DNA of 44,140 nt from a virus. The notes beneath the pieces are model-generated. The model saw only the letters and a list, made by a program, of their open reading frames with translations, made no database searches and was not told the origin of the DNA. Below are positions 37,637 through 44,140 of the stretch, piece by piece. Location: IMG/VR virus record IMGVR_UViG_3300009167_000011, positions 1 through 44,140 of that record; one strand, written 5' to 3'. Each line of letters begins with the position of its first letter. The first letter of the stretch is position 1. The position numbers were made by a program, and so were the translations under genes.

Positions 37637-37929
37637 GCGGGAACTACTCGCGCCGCAAGGGCTATCGGTTCGAGGCGCGGGCGCGGCGGCTGCTGGAGGC
37701 CACCGGGCACACGGTCATCCGCGCCGGCGGCTCGCTGGGCGTCTTCGACCTGCTCGCGTGGGTGCCGGGCGGGACGCTCCGGGCGGTCCAGGTGAAGGGC
37801 GGGCAGAAGCCGTGGGTGAGCGAGGGCGAGCGCGAGGCGATGGCGCTCGCGCCGTTGCCGGCGGGGGCCACGCGGGAACTGTGGCGCTGGCGCGACTACC
37901 AGCCGCGCCCGGAGATCGAGCTGCTGTGA
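37633..37929 (+). CDS. Hjc-like Holliday-junction resolvase / VRR-type nuclease
   Basis: The protein has 98 residues. GYRFEARARRLLEATGHTVI contains the conserved Glu of the first helix, GGSLGVFDLLAW the Asp, and RAVQVKGG the Gln-x-Lys strand: together the PD-(D/E)xK core. This is the order in archaeal Hjc and related phage resolvases. It would resolve or trim branched DNA before packaging and complements the ERF recombinase. Confidence 0.75.
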   Translation: MSGNYSRRKGYRFEARARRLLEATGHTVIRAGGSLGVFDLLAWVPGGTLRAVQVKGGQKPWVSEGEREAMALAPLPAGATRELWRWRDYQPRPEIELL

Positions 37930-37938
37930 AGGGCCGTC

Positions 37939-39360
37939 ATGCGCGTGCTGGCTGATGCGCGGTCGCTCCCGCTGGCGTCCGGCAGCGTGCAGTGTGTCGT
38001 CACGTCGCCGCCGTACTGGGGGTTGCGCGATTACGGCACGGCTACGTGGGAGGGCGGCGACCCGGCGTGCGACCACAAGAAGGTGTCGGCAGATGTGGCA
38101 CGCCGCGCTATCGCAACGTCAACGCTCGGGGGGGGGCAGGCGACGAACTCGCACCAGCAGGAGGGGTGGATCGGCGGGGTGTGTGGTCGCTGCGGTGCCC
38201 ACCGCAGCGACGCGCAGATTGGCTTAGAGTCCACACCGGACGCCTACGTTGACACCCTCGTCGCCGTCTTCCGCGAGGTGCGGCGCGTGCTGCGTGAGGA
38301 CGGGACGTGCTGGCTCAATCTGGGGTCAAGTTACTTCGGAAATCCCCTCGCCTACGCTGATGGTAACGGTCCCAGCCTGTCTCGCCGTGGTCCGCGTGTT
38401 CCTGCATATGGCACTGATGGCACAGGACTTCAAGATTCGACGGGCGCTGATTTCGCTTATTCCGGTCTTTGTGATGGATGCCTAGCCGACTTTCTGAGCC
38501 ATCGTGACCGCATCGTTGGCAGCGGCCGACAGCCGCTACAAGGCGAGCCGCTTTGGTGGCAGACAGGCCGTGATAGCGGGCTGACGGATTCCGCCGCAGC
38601 ATCTCCTGGCGTTTGGCCTCGCGGCGCTCAGGCGTCCACCACGCTTGAATCTTGGCGGCGACATCGGGGTGCGTGCTCGCGCTGCGATAGTCGTGCTTCC
38701 GCCCTTTCTGGGCTTCGCTCATCTTCTGGCGATGCTCCGGCGTTCTCTGGTATGTCATGGCTGAATTATACCAGAAGGTTGAAAGCCAAGGACATGGTAC
38801 CGACGCCGTGGATGGTCGCAATGGCCCTGCAGGCCGACGGCTGGTATCTGCGGCAAGACATCATCTGGGCGAAGCCGAACCCGATGCCGGAGAGCGTGAC
38901 CGACCGCTGCACAAAGGCGCACGAGTATCTGTTCCTGCTGACGAAGCGGGAGCGGTATTACTGGGACGCTAACGCGGTAAAGGAGGCTGGAGTAGAACAG
39001 CCGCGAGCGAAAGAGGGCGGTGCTGGCGAGTCTGCTGTTCAACGCAAGTCTCGCGGCTTCGATAACTGTATGGGCACAACCGGAACCCGCAATCGCCGCT
39101 CCGTCTGGACCGTCGCTACGCAACCTTATGCCGGGGCGCACTTCGCCGTCATGCCGGAGGCGCTCGTGGAGCCGTGCATCCTCGCCGGCTCACGCCACGG
39201 CGATCTCGTGCTCGATCCGTTCTGCGGCTCAGGGACGGTCATGCGCGTGGCCTATCGCTACGGGCGGCGCGGCGTCGGCTGCGACATCAATGGCGCTTAT
39301 CTCGATCTGGCGGGCGAGCGCACGCAGGTCACGCTCGGCCTGCCGCTGGAACTAGCGTGA
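37939..39360 (+). CDS. DNA adenine-N6/cytosine-N4 methyltransferase with an in-frame insertion
   Basis: The protein has 473 residues. The catalytic motif TSPPYWGL is at 22-29, and the SAM motif DPFCGSGTV at 426-434, the order of beta-class enzymes. [13 protein letters not shown] (122-134) normally leads into the [11 protein letters not shown] segment, here at 281-291. Instead about 146 residues of low-complexity sequence (135-280) lie between; these are the reverse complement of an HNH gene (38315-38758). The rest ([35 protein letters not shown]) is normal. The enzyme may be inactive, tolerate the loop, or be restored by splicing. Confidence 0.8.
   Translation: MRVLADARSLPLASGSVQCVVTSPPYWGLRDYGTATWEGGDPACDHKKVSADVARRAIATSTLGGGQATNSHQQEGWIGGVCGRCGAHRSDAQIGLESTPDAYVDTLVAVFREVRRVLREDGTCWLNLGSSYFGNPLAYADGNGPSLSRRGPRVPAYGTDGTGLQDSTGADFAYSGLCDGCLADFLSHRDRIVGSGRQPLQGEPLWWQTGRDSGLTDSAAASPGVWPRGAQASTTLESWRRHRGACSRCDSRASALSGLRSSSGDAPAFSGMSWLNYTRRLKAKDMVPTPWMVAMALQADGWYLRQDIIWAKPNPMPESVTDRCTKAHEYLFLLTKRERYYWDANAVKEAGVEQPRAKEGGAGESAVQRKSRGFDNCMGTTGTRNRRSVWTVATQPYAGAHFAVMPEALVEPCILAGSRHGDLVLDPFCGSGTVMRVAYRYGRRGVGCDINGAYLDLAGERTQVTLGLPLELA
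38315..38758 (-). CDS. HNH homing endonuclease, antisense inside the DNA methyltransferase gene
   Basis: This is the only gene on the - strand, 147 residues. The N-terminus ([20 protein letters not shown]) is a NUMOD3-like DNA-binding repeat. The C-terminal half has the HNH core [20 protein letters not shown], then [15 protein letters not shown] -10-like TATAAT lies six bases before its ATG on the - strand, so it can be expressed by itself, possibly leaderless. GC content is lower than in the host gene. Its stop lies in the codons for the host enzyme's conserved LNLGSS motif. Confidence 0.85.
   Translation of the reverse strand: MTYQRTPEHRQKMSEAQKGRKHDYRSASTHPDVAAKIQAWWTPERREAKRQEMLRRNPSARYHGLSATKAARLVAAVGRCQRCGHDGSESRLGIHHKDRNKRNQRPSNLEVLCHQCHMQEHADHGETGWDRYHQRRRGDFRSNLTPD
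38765..38770 (-). promoter_or_regulatory. Minus-strand -10 box for the antisense HNH gene
   Basis: Read on the - strand this is a perfect TATAAT, ending six bases before the HNH ATG (38758). No good -35 box is visible at 16-18 bases. The position predicts a leaderless transcript. Confidence 0.45.
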
Positions 39361-39385
39361 GCGGGAACGTGAGGGGAGGGCCGTT

Positions 39386-39523
39386 ATGCCGTTGAAGCGC
39401 GGGTCGTCGGCGAAGGTGGTGTCGGCGAATATCCGGCGCCTGGTTCACGAGGGCAAGCCGCAGAAGCAAGCGATCGCGATCGCCATGTCGAAGGCCGGAC
39501 GCAGCCGGAAGACGCGCCGATGA
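39386..39523 (+). CDS. Small basic protein, DUF6496-like
   Basis: The protein has 45 residues, with GAGGGGAGGG upstream. The sequence [18 protein letters not shown], then [19 protein letters not shown], is a widespread small phage and bacterial module, recognised by the Lys-Arg-Gly-Ser-Ser start and the [10 protein letters not shown] box. The function is unknown. The stop overlaps the radical SAM gene start. Confidence 0.65.
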   Translation: MPLKRGSSAKVVSANIRRLVHEGKPQKQAIAIAMSKAGRSRKTRR

Positions 39524-40218
39524 TGCAGCCCGCGCCCGTCCGTGCGCTCAAGGTGATCGAGGTGACGAGCCGGTGCAGCCTCTCGTGCGTGTATTGCCTC
39601 TGGCCCACCATGCCGCGCCCGAAGCTCGACATGACCCCGGAGACGTGGCAGCGCGTCCTCGTCTGGCTCGCCTACTGCCGCGACCACGGCCGCCAGGGCG
39701 AGGTGTCCTTCTCCGGCGTGGGTGAACCCACCCTACACCCGCAGTTCCCGGCCATGCTACGGGACGCCCGCGAACTGCTTGGCGGCCAGGCCCGCATCCT
39801 GTTCACGACGAACGGCAAGAACTGCACCGAGGCGCTGGTGCGCGCCGTCCTGCCCGCCCGCCCACAGGTCTGCGTGACCAACCATTTCGCGCACCTCGCC
39901 GGCCCGGCTGCCGCGCTCTACCGGCGCTTCGGCCTGCTGCGCGCCATCAGCCATGACCCGGTGGACGCTGCGCAGGATTGGGCCGGGCAGGTGCAGTGGC
40001 CCACCCGCTACGCCGACCCCGCGAGCCGCGGGGAGTGTCTGGTGCTGCGCGAGCGCGCCGCCCAGGTCAACGCCGACGGCACCTTCGCGGTCTGCTGCAT
40101 GGACGGCAGCCACGAGACGGCCGCCGGCACCGTGTTCGATGACCCGGAGACCACCGCGTTCCGCATGACGCCGTGGCGCCTGTGCGCGTCCTGCTGGCAA
40201 CGCCCGCCCGACGTATGA
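39520..40218 (+). CDS. Radical SAM enzyme
   Basis: The protein has 232 residues. The cluster motif is RCSLSCVYC, with Cys19, Cys23 and Cys26 in CxxxCxxC spacing, followed by [15 protein letters not shown] (the Gly-Glu SAM-binding strand). The C-terminal region has [11 protein letters not shown] and WRLCASCW, Cys pairs like those of the SPASM/twitch domain that holds an extra cluster. Radical SAM-SPASM enzymes often modify peptides. The neighbours are tiny Cys-containing and basic proteins (39386, 40215), which could be substrates or partners, but that is speculation. Confidence 0.75.
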   Translation: MMQPAPVRALKVIEVTSRCSLSCVYCLWPTMPRPKLDMTPETWQRVLVWLAYCRDHGRQGEVSFSGVGEPTLHPQFPAMLRDARELLGGQARILFTTNGKNCTEALVRAVLPARPQVCVTNHFAHLAGPAAALYRRFGLLRAISHDPVDAAQDWAGQVQWPTRYADPASRGECLVLRERAAQVNADGTFAVCCMDGSHETAAGTVFDDPETTAFRMTPWRLCASCWQRPPDV

Positions 40219-40331
40219 CGACCACGGTGGCCTGCTCGCGCTGCGGCGCGATGTTCGTGCGCTACGGCGCCCCGGCGGCCATCTGGCCGTTCGTCTGCGG
40301 CTGGTGCCGTATCCTCGGGCGGGCTGTATGA
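40215..40331 (+). CDS. Zinc-ribbon microprotein
   Basis: The protein has 38 residues. ACSRCGAMF and VCGWCRIL give two CxxC pairs 22 residues apart, a minimal zinc ribbon. It overlaps both neighbours (ATGA each side), so its place in the operon is firm although it is short. It may be an adaptor for transcription or for the radical SAM enzyme. Confidence 0.5.
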   Translation: MTTTVACSRCGAMFVRYGAPAAIWPFVCGWCRILGRAV

Positions 40332-40528
40332 GCAAGCGCCCTGCCGCACCCCCGATCGTGTTCGAGGCCGCGCTGGTCCCACCCGGCCGCAAGGCGCTCA
40401 CGCTGGACGCTGACGGCGAGGCCACGTTGACCCTCGTCATCCCCGCCAGCGATGCTATGCGGCTGGTGTCGCACTTCCCGCGCCTCATGGATTGCGCCTT
40501 TCAGGTGACGATTGCTGTAAACTACTGA
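40328..40528 (+). CDS. Small beta-rich protein
   Basis: The protein has 66 residues, starting at the ATG at 40328 in an overlap. FEAALVPPGRKALTLDADGE and ATLTLVIPASDAMRL form a small strand-turn-strand fold. No motif is recognised. It precedes the terminase genes by 13 bases. Confidence 0.5.
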   Translation: MSKRPAAPPIVFEAALVPPGRKALTLDADGEATLTLVIPASDAMRLVSHFPRLMDCAFQVTIAVNY

Positions 40529-40541
40529 ACGAATCAGGCCG

Positions 40542-40829
40542 ATGCCGAAGTTCAAGGCCGGCGCAAGTGGCAATCCCCACGGTCGCCCCAAAGGCGCACT
40601 CAACAAGGCGACCCGCGACATTCGCGCCTTTGCCCGCGCCATGCTCGAAGACCCCGCCTACATCGAGAGCTTGCGGAAGCGCATGGCCCGCGGCACCGCC
40701 GGCCAGGTCGAGAACCTGATTTACCACTACGCCTACGGCAAGCCCCGCGAAACACTCGAGCTGACCACGGGCGCCGCGCCCCTCCGCATCCTGACCGATG
40801 CCGCCGGCGACGAGCGCGACCGCGGATGA
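40542..40829 (+). CDS. Terminase small subunit-like protein (DUF5681 type)
   Basis: The protein has 95 residues. The N-terminus FKAGASGNPHGRPKGALNKA is the sign of the DUF5681 family, which commonly precedes large terminase genes; the body is helical. It overlaps the large subunit by 32 bases. It probably recognises the packaging site, which may lie nearby (see the hairpins at 42276-42378). Confidence 0.7.
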   Translation: MPKFKAGASGNPHGRPKGALNKATRDIRAFARAMLEDPAYIESLRKRMARGTAGQVENLIYHYAYGKPRETLELTTGAAPLRILTDAAGDERDRG

Positions 40830-42081
40830 AGTTCTGCTCCGGCTGCACGTCACGCAGTCGCGCCCGTGGCACTCCCGGCGCCGCTTCAAGGTGGTGGTCG
40901 CCGGCCGACGCTGGGGCAAGTCCTGGTATGGCCGCGCCCGGCTCGCGTCACAGGCGGGCAAGCGCGGGCGGTTCTGGTATGTCGCGCCGACCTACCGCAT
41001 GGCCCGCGACATCTTCTGGAATGACCTCAAGTCCGTGATTCACCCGACCTGGTGGGCGAAGCCGCCGAATGAAACGCTGATGGAAATCGACACCATCTGG
41101 GGGTGCCAACTCGCCCTGAAGGGGGCCGATGACCCCGATATGCTGCGCGGGCGTGGCATCGCCGGCGTGGTGCTGGACGAATACGCCGATATGCGGGCCG
41201 AGACGTGGACCGAGGTGCTGCGGCCGTCGCTCGTGGACTCGGGCGGCTGGGCCGAGTTCATCGGCACGCCCAAGAGCTTCAATCACTTCTACGACCTGTT
41301 CCTGATGGGCACCTCCGGCCAGCACGACGATTGGCGCGCCTGGCAGTTCCGCACGATCGACAACCCGTACATCCCGCGGGAGGAAATCGAGGCGGCGAAA
41401 ACCATCATGGACCCGCGCACGTATCGGCAGGAGTTCGAGGCGTCGTTCGAGGCGCTCTCCGGCCGGGTCTACTACGCCTTCAGCCGCACGACGCACGTCG
41501 GCGCCGTGCAGCTCGATACCGGGGCGCCCGTGGCCGTCTCCTGCGACTTCAACGTGGACCCGTGCTGCGCGGTGATCGCGCAGAAGCTCGGCGATGACCT
41601 GCGCGTGTGGCGCGAGGTGAAGGTGCGGCACGCGGGCGGGGAGGCCACCCGGGCGATGGCGACCCGCGCCCGCGACCTGCTGCGGGAGGCTGGCTGGCGC
41701 GGCGTCGTGGAGCTTTACGGCGACCCGGCGGGGCGGGCGGCAAAGACGACAGGGCCAGCGGACCATGCCGTGCTGCGTGAGGTGTTCCCGGGCGCGTCGT
41801 GGTGTATTCCGGGCCACCCGCCGCATGTGCGCGACCGCATCGCGGCCGTGAACGGGCGCATGGAAACGCTGGACGGCCAGCACCACGCCCGCATCGATCC
41901 GACCTGCGTGGGGCTGATTGCGGACCTCGAGCAGGTGACGTTTGACGACACGGGGCAACTCGACAAGCGCACGAACCCGGAACTGACGCACCTGACGGAC
42001 GCGCTGGGGTATTTCGTGGAGCGGCGGTGGCGCAGCGCGGGCCTGGTCGGGTTCGGGATGGCGCGGGTGGGGCTGGACTGA
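40798..42081 (+). CDS. terL: Terminase large subunit
   Basis: The protein has 427 residues. The Walker A motif AGRRWGKS is at 35-42, and Walker B VVLDEY at 124-129 (Asp127, Glu128). A coupling motif is visible in EFIGTPKSFNHFY. The nuclease domain has SCDFNVDPCCAVI with Asp250, ELYGDPAGRAAK, and ELTHLTDALGYFV. The ATPase drives DNA into the procapsid and the nuclease cuts it. The length is normal for the family. The stop overlaps the HTH gene (TGATG). Confidence 0.92.
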   Translation: MPPATSATADEVLLRLHVTQSRPWHSRRRFKVVVAGRRWGKSWYGRARLASQAGKRGRFWYVAPTYRMARDIFWNDLKSVIHPTWWAKPPNETLMEIDTIWGCQLALKGADDPDMLRGRGIAGVVLDEYADMRAETWTEVLRPSLVDSGGWAEFIGTPKSFNHFYDLFLMGTSGQHDDWRAWQFRTIDNPYIPREEIEAAKTIMDPRTYRQEFEASFEALSGRVYYAFSRTTHVGAVQLDTGAPVAVSCDFNVDPCCAVIAQKLGDDLRVWREVKVRHAGGEATRAMATRARDLLREAGWRGVVELYGDPAGRAAKTTGPADHAVLREVFPGASWCIPGHPPHVRDRIAAVNGRMETLDGQHHARIDPTCVGLIADLEQVTFDDTGQLDKRTNPELTHLTDALGYFVERRWRSAGLVGFGMARVGLD

Positions 42082-42275
42082 TGGACGCGACCAGCCCGCC
42101 CGGCGTGGTCTACTACACGGTGCGCGAGACGGCGACCCTGTGTCGGGTCCACCCCGTCACCGTGCGAAAATGGGTCACCTCGGGCCTCATCCACATCGTC
42201 CGGGTCGGCCCCGCCGGGCGCATCCGCATCCCCGCTGAGGAAATGGGCAAGATTATCCAGCCCGAGAAACCGTAA
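42081..42275 (+). CDS. Excisionase-like (MerR/HTH_17) DNA-binding protein
   Basis: The protein has 64 residues. YYTVRETATLCRVHPVTVRK is followed by GLIHIVRVGPAGRIRIPAEE, the helix-turn-helix-wing module of the helix_turn_helix_17/excisionase group. With no integrase in sight, it is more likely a regulator or packaging accessory than a true excisionase. It is coupled to the terminase and lies just before a structured intergenic region. Confidence 0.7.
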   Translation: MDATSPPGVVYYTVRETATLCRVHPVTVRKWVTSGLIHIVRVGPAGRIRIPAEEMGKIIQPEKP

Positions 42276-42378
42276 CAAACGATAGCGTTTGAAAAACCCG
42301 GCCGGATTTTTCCGGGTTCGCTGTCTACACTGCACACGACGCACTAGCCGCACGTCTGGCCGGCGTCGTGTGTAGCTG
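42276..42378 (+). promoter_or_regulatory. Structured intergenic region with three hairpins before the portal gene
   Basis: The gap contains CAAACG/CGTTTG (42276-42291, four-base loop), AACCCGG/CCGGGTT (42295-42318), and a long stem in which 42325-42330 and 42336-42342 pair with 42363-42375, with a five-base bulge. The last stem ends three bases before the portal ATG, leaving no room for a ribosome site. The region could be a terminator plus 5' leader, a protein-binding or processing site, or the packaging recognition site. No promoter boxes are obvious. Confidence 0.55.
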
Positions 42379-43932
42379 ATGGCCACCACCGCAGCCCCGA
42401 CGACCACCCACCCGCTCTACCAGACCTATCGGGACACCTGGACGAAGCTCGGCGAAGTCGTGGAAGGCAACGGCGGCTTCCTCGATGGCACCGCCCTGGT
42501 CGCCCATCCCCGCGAGTGGGTGGATCACAAGGCGACCACCCCGAAAACCCCGACCAAGAAGCTCAAGGCGCGCCGCACGCTGGCCCGCTACGAGAACGTG
42601 GCGCGGGTGCTGCTGGACGCCTACACGGGCGTGATGTTCCGTGAGGCGCCCCGGCGGCAGGTCGGGCCGGAGGGCGCGCAGACCCCGCACCCGCTGGCCG
42701 TCTGGTGGGATGACGTGGACGGGGCGGGCACGTCGATGGACGCCTGCATGGCGCAGGCGTGGCGGGCGGCCGCCGCCTACGGCCATGTCGCCGTGCTGTT
42801 CGACCGCCCGAAAAGCGACGGGCCGACCGCGGCCGACGCGAACGCGCCGTTCCTGCGCCTCTACACCCCGCTCGACATGATCGACTGGCTGACCGACGAC
42901 CAGGGCCAGTTGGTCGCCGTGGCGTTGCTCGAGGTGGCCCCGCGGCCTGACTTCCAGACGCTCACGACCCTGCCTCGGGTGCGCGAGGTGCGCGCTGACG
43001 GCTGGGAACTGCGCGAGTCGGGTGTGGTCATCGACCGCGGCGCGTGGGACTTCGGCGGGCGCGTGCCGGTGGAGATTCTGTACGGCCAGCGCCGGGTGCT
43101 CACGCCCGTGATCGGCCAGTCCATCCTCGGCGACCCGAAGCTGTTCAGCGATGTCTACAACCTGACGAGCGAGATCCGCGAACTGCTGCGCCTGCAGACG
43201 TTCAGCCTGCTCAACATCCCGCTCGGGACCGGGGCCGACGCCATCACCGTGGAACAGGCCCGCACGATGCTCGGGGAGGTGGTCGGGACCGAGAACGCCG
43301 CGTTCTCCGGCCTGCCCATCAGCTACGTCAGCCCCGACAGCGCCCAGGTCACGGTCTACATGGAGGAACGGCGCGACCTGCTGCGGACCATCTACCGCCT
43401 GGCCGGCGTGCCGTGGGAGGGCGACAGCCGGGACGTGGAAAGCGGGGACGCGCAGCGCATCAAGCGCGACGAGTTCTACGCCCGGTGCGCGGCCTACGCC
43501 TCCGAGTGCGAGCGCGTGGACTACACCATCGCGGAGTTCTGGTTCCGCTCGGAGCATGGCGACGGGTGGGAGCGGGCGTATGACGACGCGCAGGTGACCA
43601 TCAATTACCCGACGACGTTCGCGCCGGAGCCGATGGCCGAGTTGCTGGCCTCCGCGCAGGCGGCGCTGGCGCTGCAGATGCCCAAGCCGTTCATTGACCG
43701 GCTGAAGGGCGCGCTGGTGCCGAAGGTGCTGCCGTCGCTCACGCCCGAGGAACAGCAGGCGATTACGGCGGCCATCGAGGCGCAGCCCGACCCGGAGATT
43801 GAGCGGCGGGAGATGCGGGCGGCGGCCGTGGCGCAGTTCGGCGGGCGCGGCGACCAAAGCGACCAACGCGACGAGGACGCTGAGGCCCAGGAGAACGAGG
43901 TTATCGCCGCGAAGAACGCGGCGAAGGAGTAG
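42379..43932 (+). CDS. Portal protein
   Basis: The protein has 517 residues, right after the terminase block as usual. Features of the portal family include KARRTLARYENVARVLLDAY near the start, an acidic and Trp-rich wing (HPLAVWWDDVDG), VPVEILYGQRRVLTPVIGQS, DVYNLTSEIRELLRLQTFSL and LRTIYRLAGVPWEG. The C-terminal 60 residues are Glu/Gln-rich and helical, probably in the crown. Twelve copies would form the ring through which DNA enters. No Shine-Dalgarno sequence precedes its ATG; a hairpin abuts it. Confidence 0.85.
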   Translation: MATTAAPTTTHPLYQTYRDTWTKLGEVVEGNGGFLDGTALVAHPREWVDHKATTPKTPTKKLKARRTLARYENVARVLLDAYTGVMFREAPRRQVGPEGAQTPHPLAVWWDDVDGAGTSMDACMAQAWRAAAAYGHVAVLFDRPKSDGPTAADANAPFLRLYTPLDMIDWLTDDQGQLVAVALLEVAPRPDFQTLTTLPRVREVRADGWELRESGVVIDRGAWDFGGRVPVEILYGQRRVLTPVIGQSILGDPKLFSDVYNLTSEIRELLRLQTFSLLNIPLGTGADAITVEQARTMLGEVVGTENAAFSGLPISYVSPDSAQVTVYMEERRDLLRTIYRLAGVPWEGDSRDVESGDAQRIKRDEFYARCAAYASECERVDYTIAEFWFRSEHGDGWERAYDDAQVTINYPTTFAPEPMAELLASAQAALALQMPKPFIDRLKGALVPKVLPSLTPEEQQAITAAIEAQPDPEIERREMRAAAVAQFGGRGDQSDQRDEDAEAQENEVIAAKNAAKE

Positions 43933-43936
43933 GGCG

Positions 43937-43999
43937 ATGCCGAAGCCAGCGATCCGGCGACCGAAGCGGACCCGCACGGGCGGGGGACGGCCCCGGTAG
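43937..43999 (+). CDS. Basic micropeptide between portal and head-morphogenesis genes
   Basis: The frame codes 20 residues, almost all Lys, Arg, Pro and Gly (PKPAIRRPKRTRTGGGRPR). It fits exactly between the portal stop and the next ATG, which follows its TAG at once, with AGGAG at 43926-43930. Such tight fit argues for translation. It might bind DNA or only couple translation of its neighbours. Confidence 0.4.
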   Translation: MPKPAIRRPKRTRTGGGRPR

Positions 44000-44140
44000 A
44001 TGCCGACTGAGGCGCAACGGGCGCAGGCGCTCCGGCTGGAGGCCGCCGCCGTGCGGCGGGCCGCCGTGCTGGAGCGGCTGAACGCCGCGTTCGCCCGGGA
44101 GCTCGGCCGCGTGCTGCGCGACCTCGAGCGCAACCTGCTC
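44000..44140 (+). CDS. Phage head morphogenesis protein, N-terminal fragment
   Basis: The protein is open to the end of the window, 47 residues. RRAAVLERLNAAFARELGRV and LRDLERNLL match the helical start of gpF/gp7-like head proteins, and the gene follows the portal gene as expected. The C-terminus of the same kind of protein opens the window (2-250). The two pieces are in different frames if the ends are joined directly, so bases are missing between them. Confidence 0.7.
   Translation, partial: MPTEAQRAQALRLEAAAVRRAAVLERLNAAFARELGRVLRDLERNLL

Noticed and set aside
42081-42275. Excisionase gene as evidence of lysogeny
   Set aside because: The HTH_17 fold is shared by many regulators. No integrase, repressor or attachment site is seen.
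42295-42318. Intrinsic terminator after the HTH gene
   Set aside because: The T-run lies in the loop, not after the stem, so it is not a canonical terminator; kept as part of a structured region.
1-44140. tRNA genes
   Set aside because: I recognised no tRNA cloverleaf or T-loop-like sequence in the few non-coding gaps.

Overview
This window is most of the genome of a tailed double-stranded DNA phage (Caudoviricetes). The single long tape-measure gene, the tail tube gene, the frameshifted tail chaperones and the absence of any sheath gene indicate siphovirus morphology. The DNA is GC-rich and genes are packed with ATGA/TGATG overlaps. All genes but one lie on the + strand. I see no integrase, repressor, DNA polymerase, helicase or tRNA, so a lytic lifestyle that relies on host replication is likely but unproven. 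The host is unknown; a lipoprotein in the lysis region hints weakly at a diderm.

The window looks like an almost complete, circularly permuted genome. It ends in the N-terminus of a head-morphogenesis protein (44000-44140) and begins with the C-terminus of the same kind of protein (2-250). The two pieces do not join in frame, so a middle part is missing.

Layout. 1-7801: head genes (Mu F-like and G-like proteins, scaffold, SU10-like capsid, connector and terminator proteins), interrupted by an AT-hook protein and a 1007-residue glycosyltransferase-methyltransferase-glycosyltransferase fusion. 7812-15337: tail tube, chaperones, tape measure, hub protein and fibre. 15340-19716: sugar-hydrolase-like propeller, lysis cassette (paired one-pass membrane proteins, lipoprotein, M15 endolysin) and a serine hydrolase. 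19717-28160: fibre and adsorption genes, including two paralogous proteins built from an exact 22-residue repeat, a methyltransferase plus MptE/Maf-like pair, and a beta-helix protein. 28161-34343: small early genes behind two sigma70-type promoters, with an ERF recombinase carrying an SSB-like tail, an HNH gene, and a cytosine methyltransferase overlapped in another frame. 34350-36833: a compositionally distinct island (TcmP, HNH, ParB-like/three-Cys protein). 36849-40528: replication-initiator-like protein, Hjc-like nuclease, DNA methyltransferase invaded by an antisense HNH gene, and radical SAM protein. 40542-44140: terminase, HTH protein, portal.

Most unusual are the 35 or so 22-residue repeats shared by three tail proteins, the enzyme fusion inside the capsid operon, the antisense homing nuclease that leaves its host methyltransferase frame open, and the two apparently meaningful frames over the cytosine methyltransferase. 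Family assignments come from reading motifs and from memory; no database search was run.
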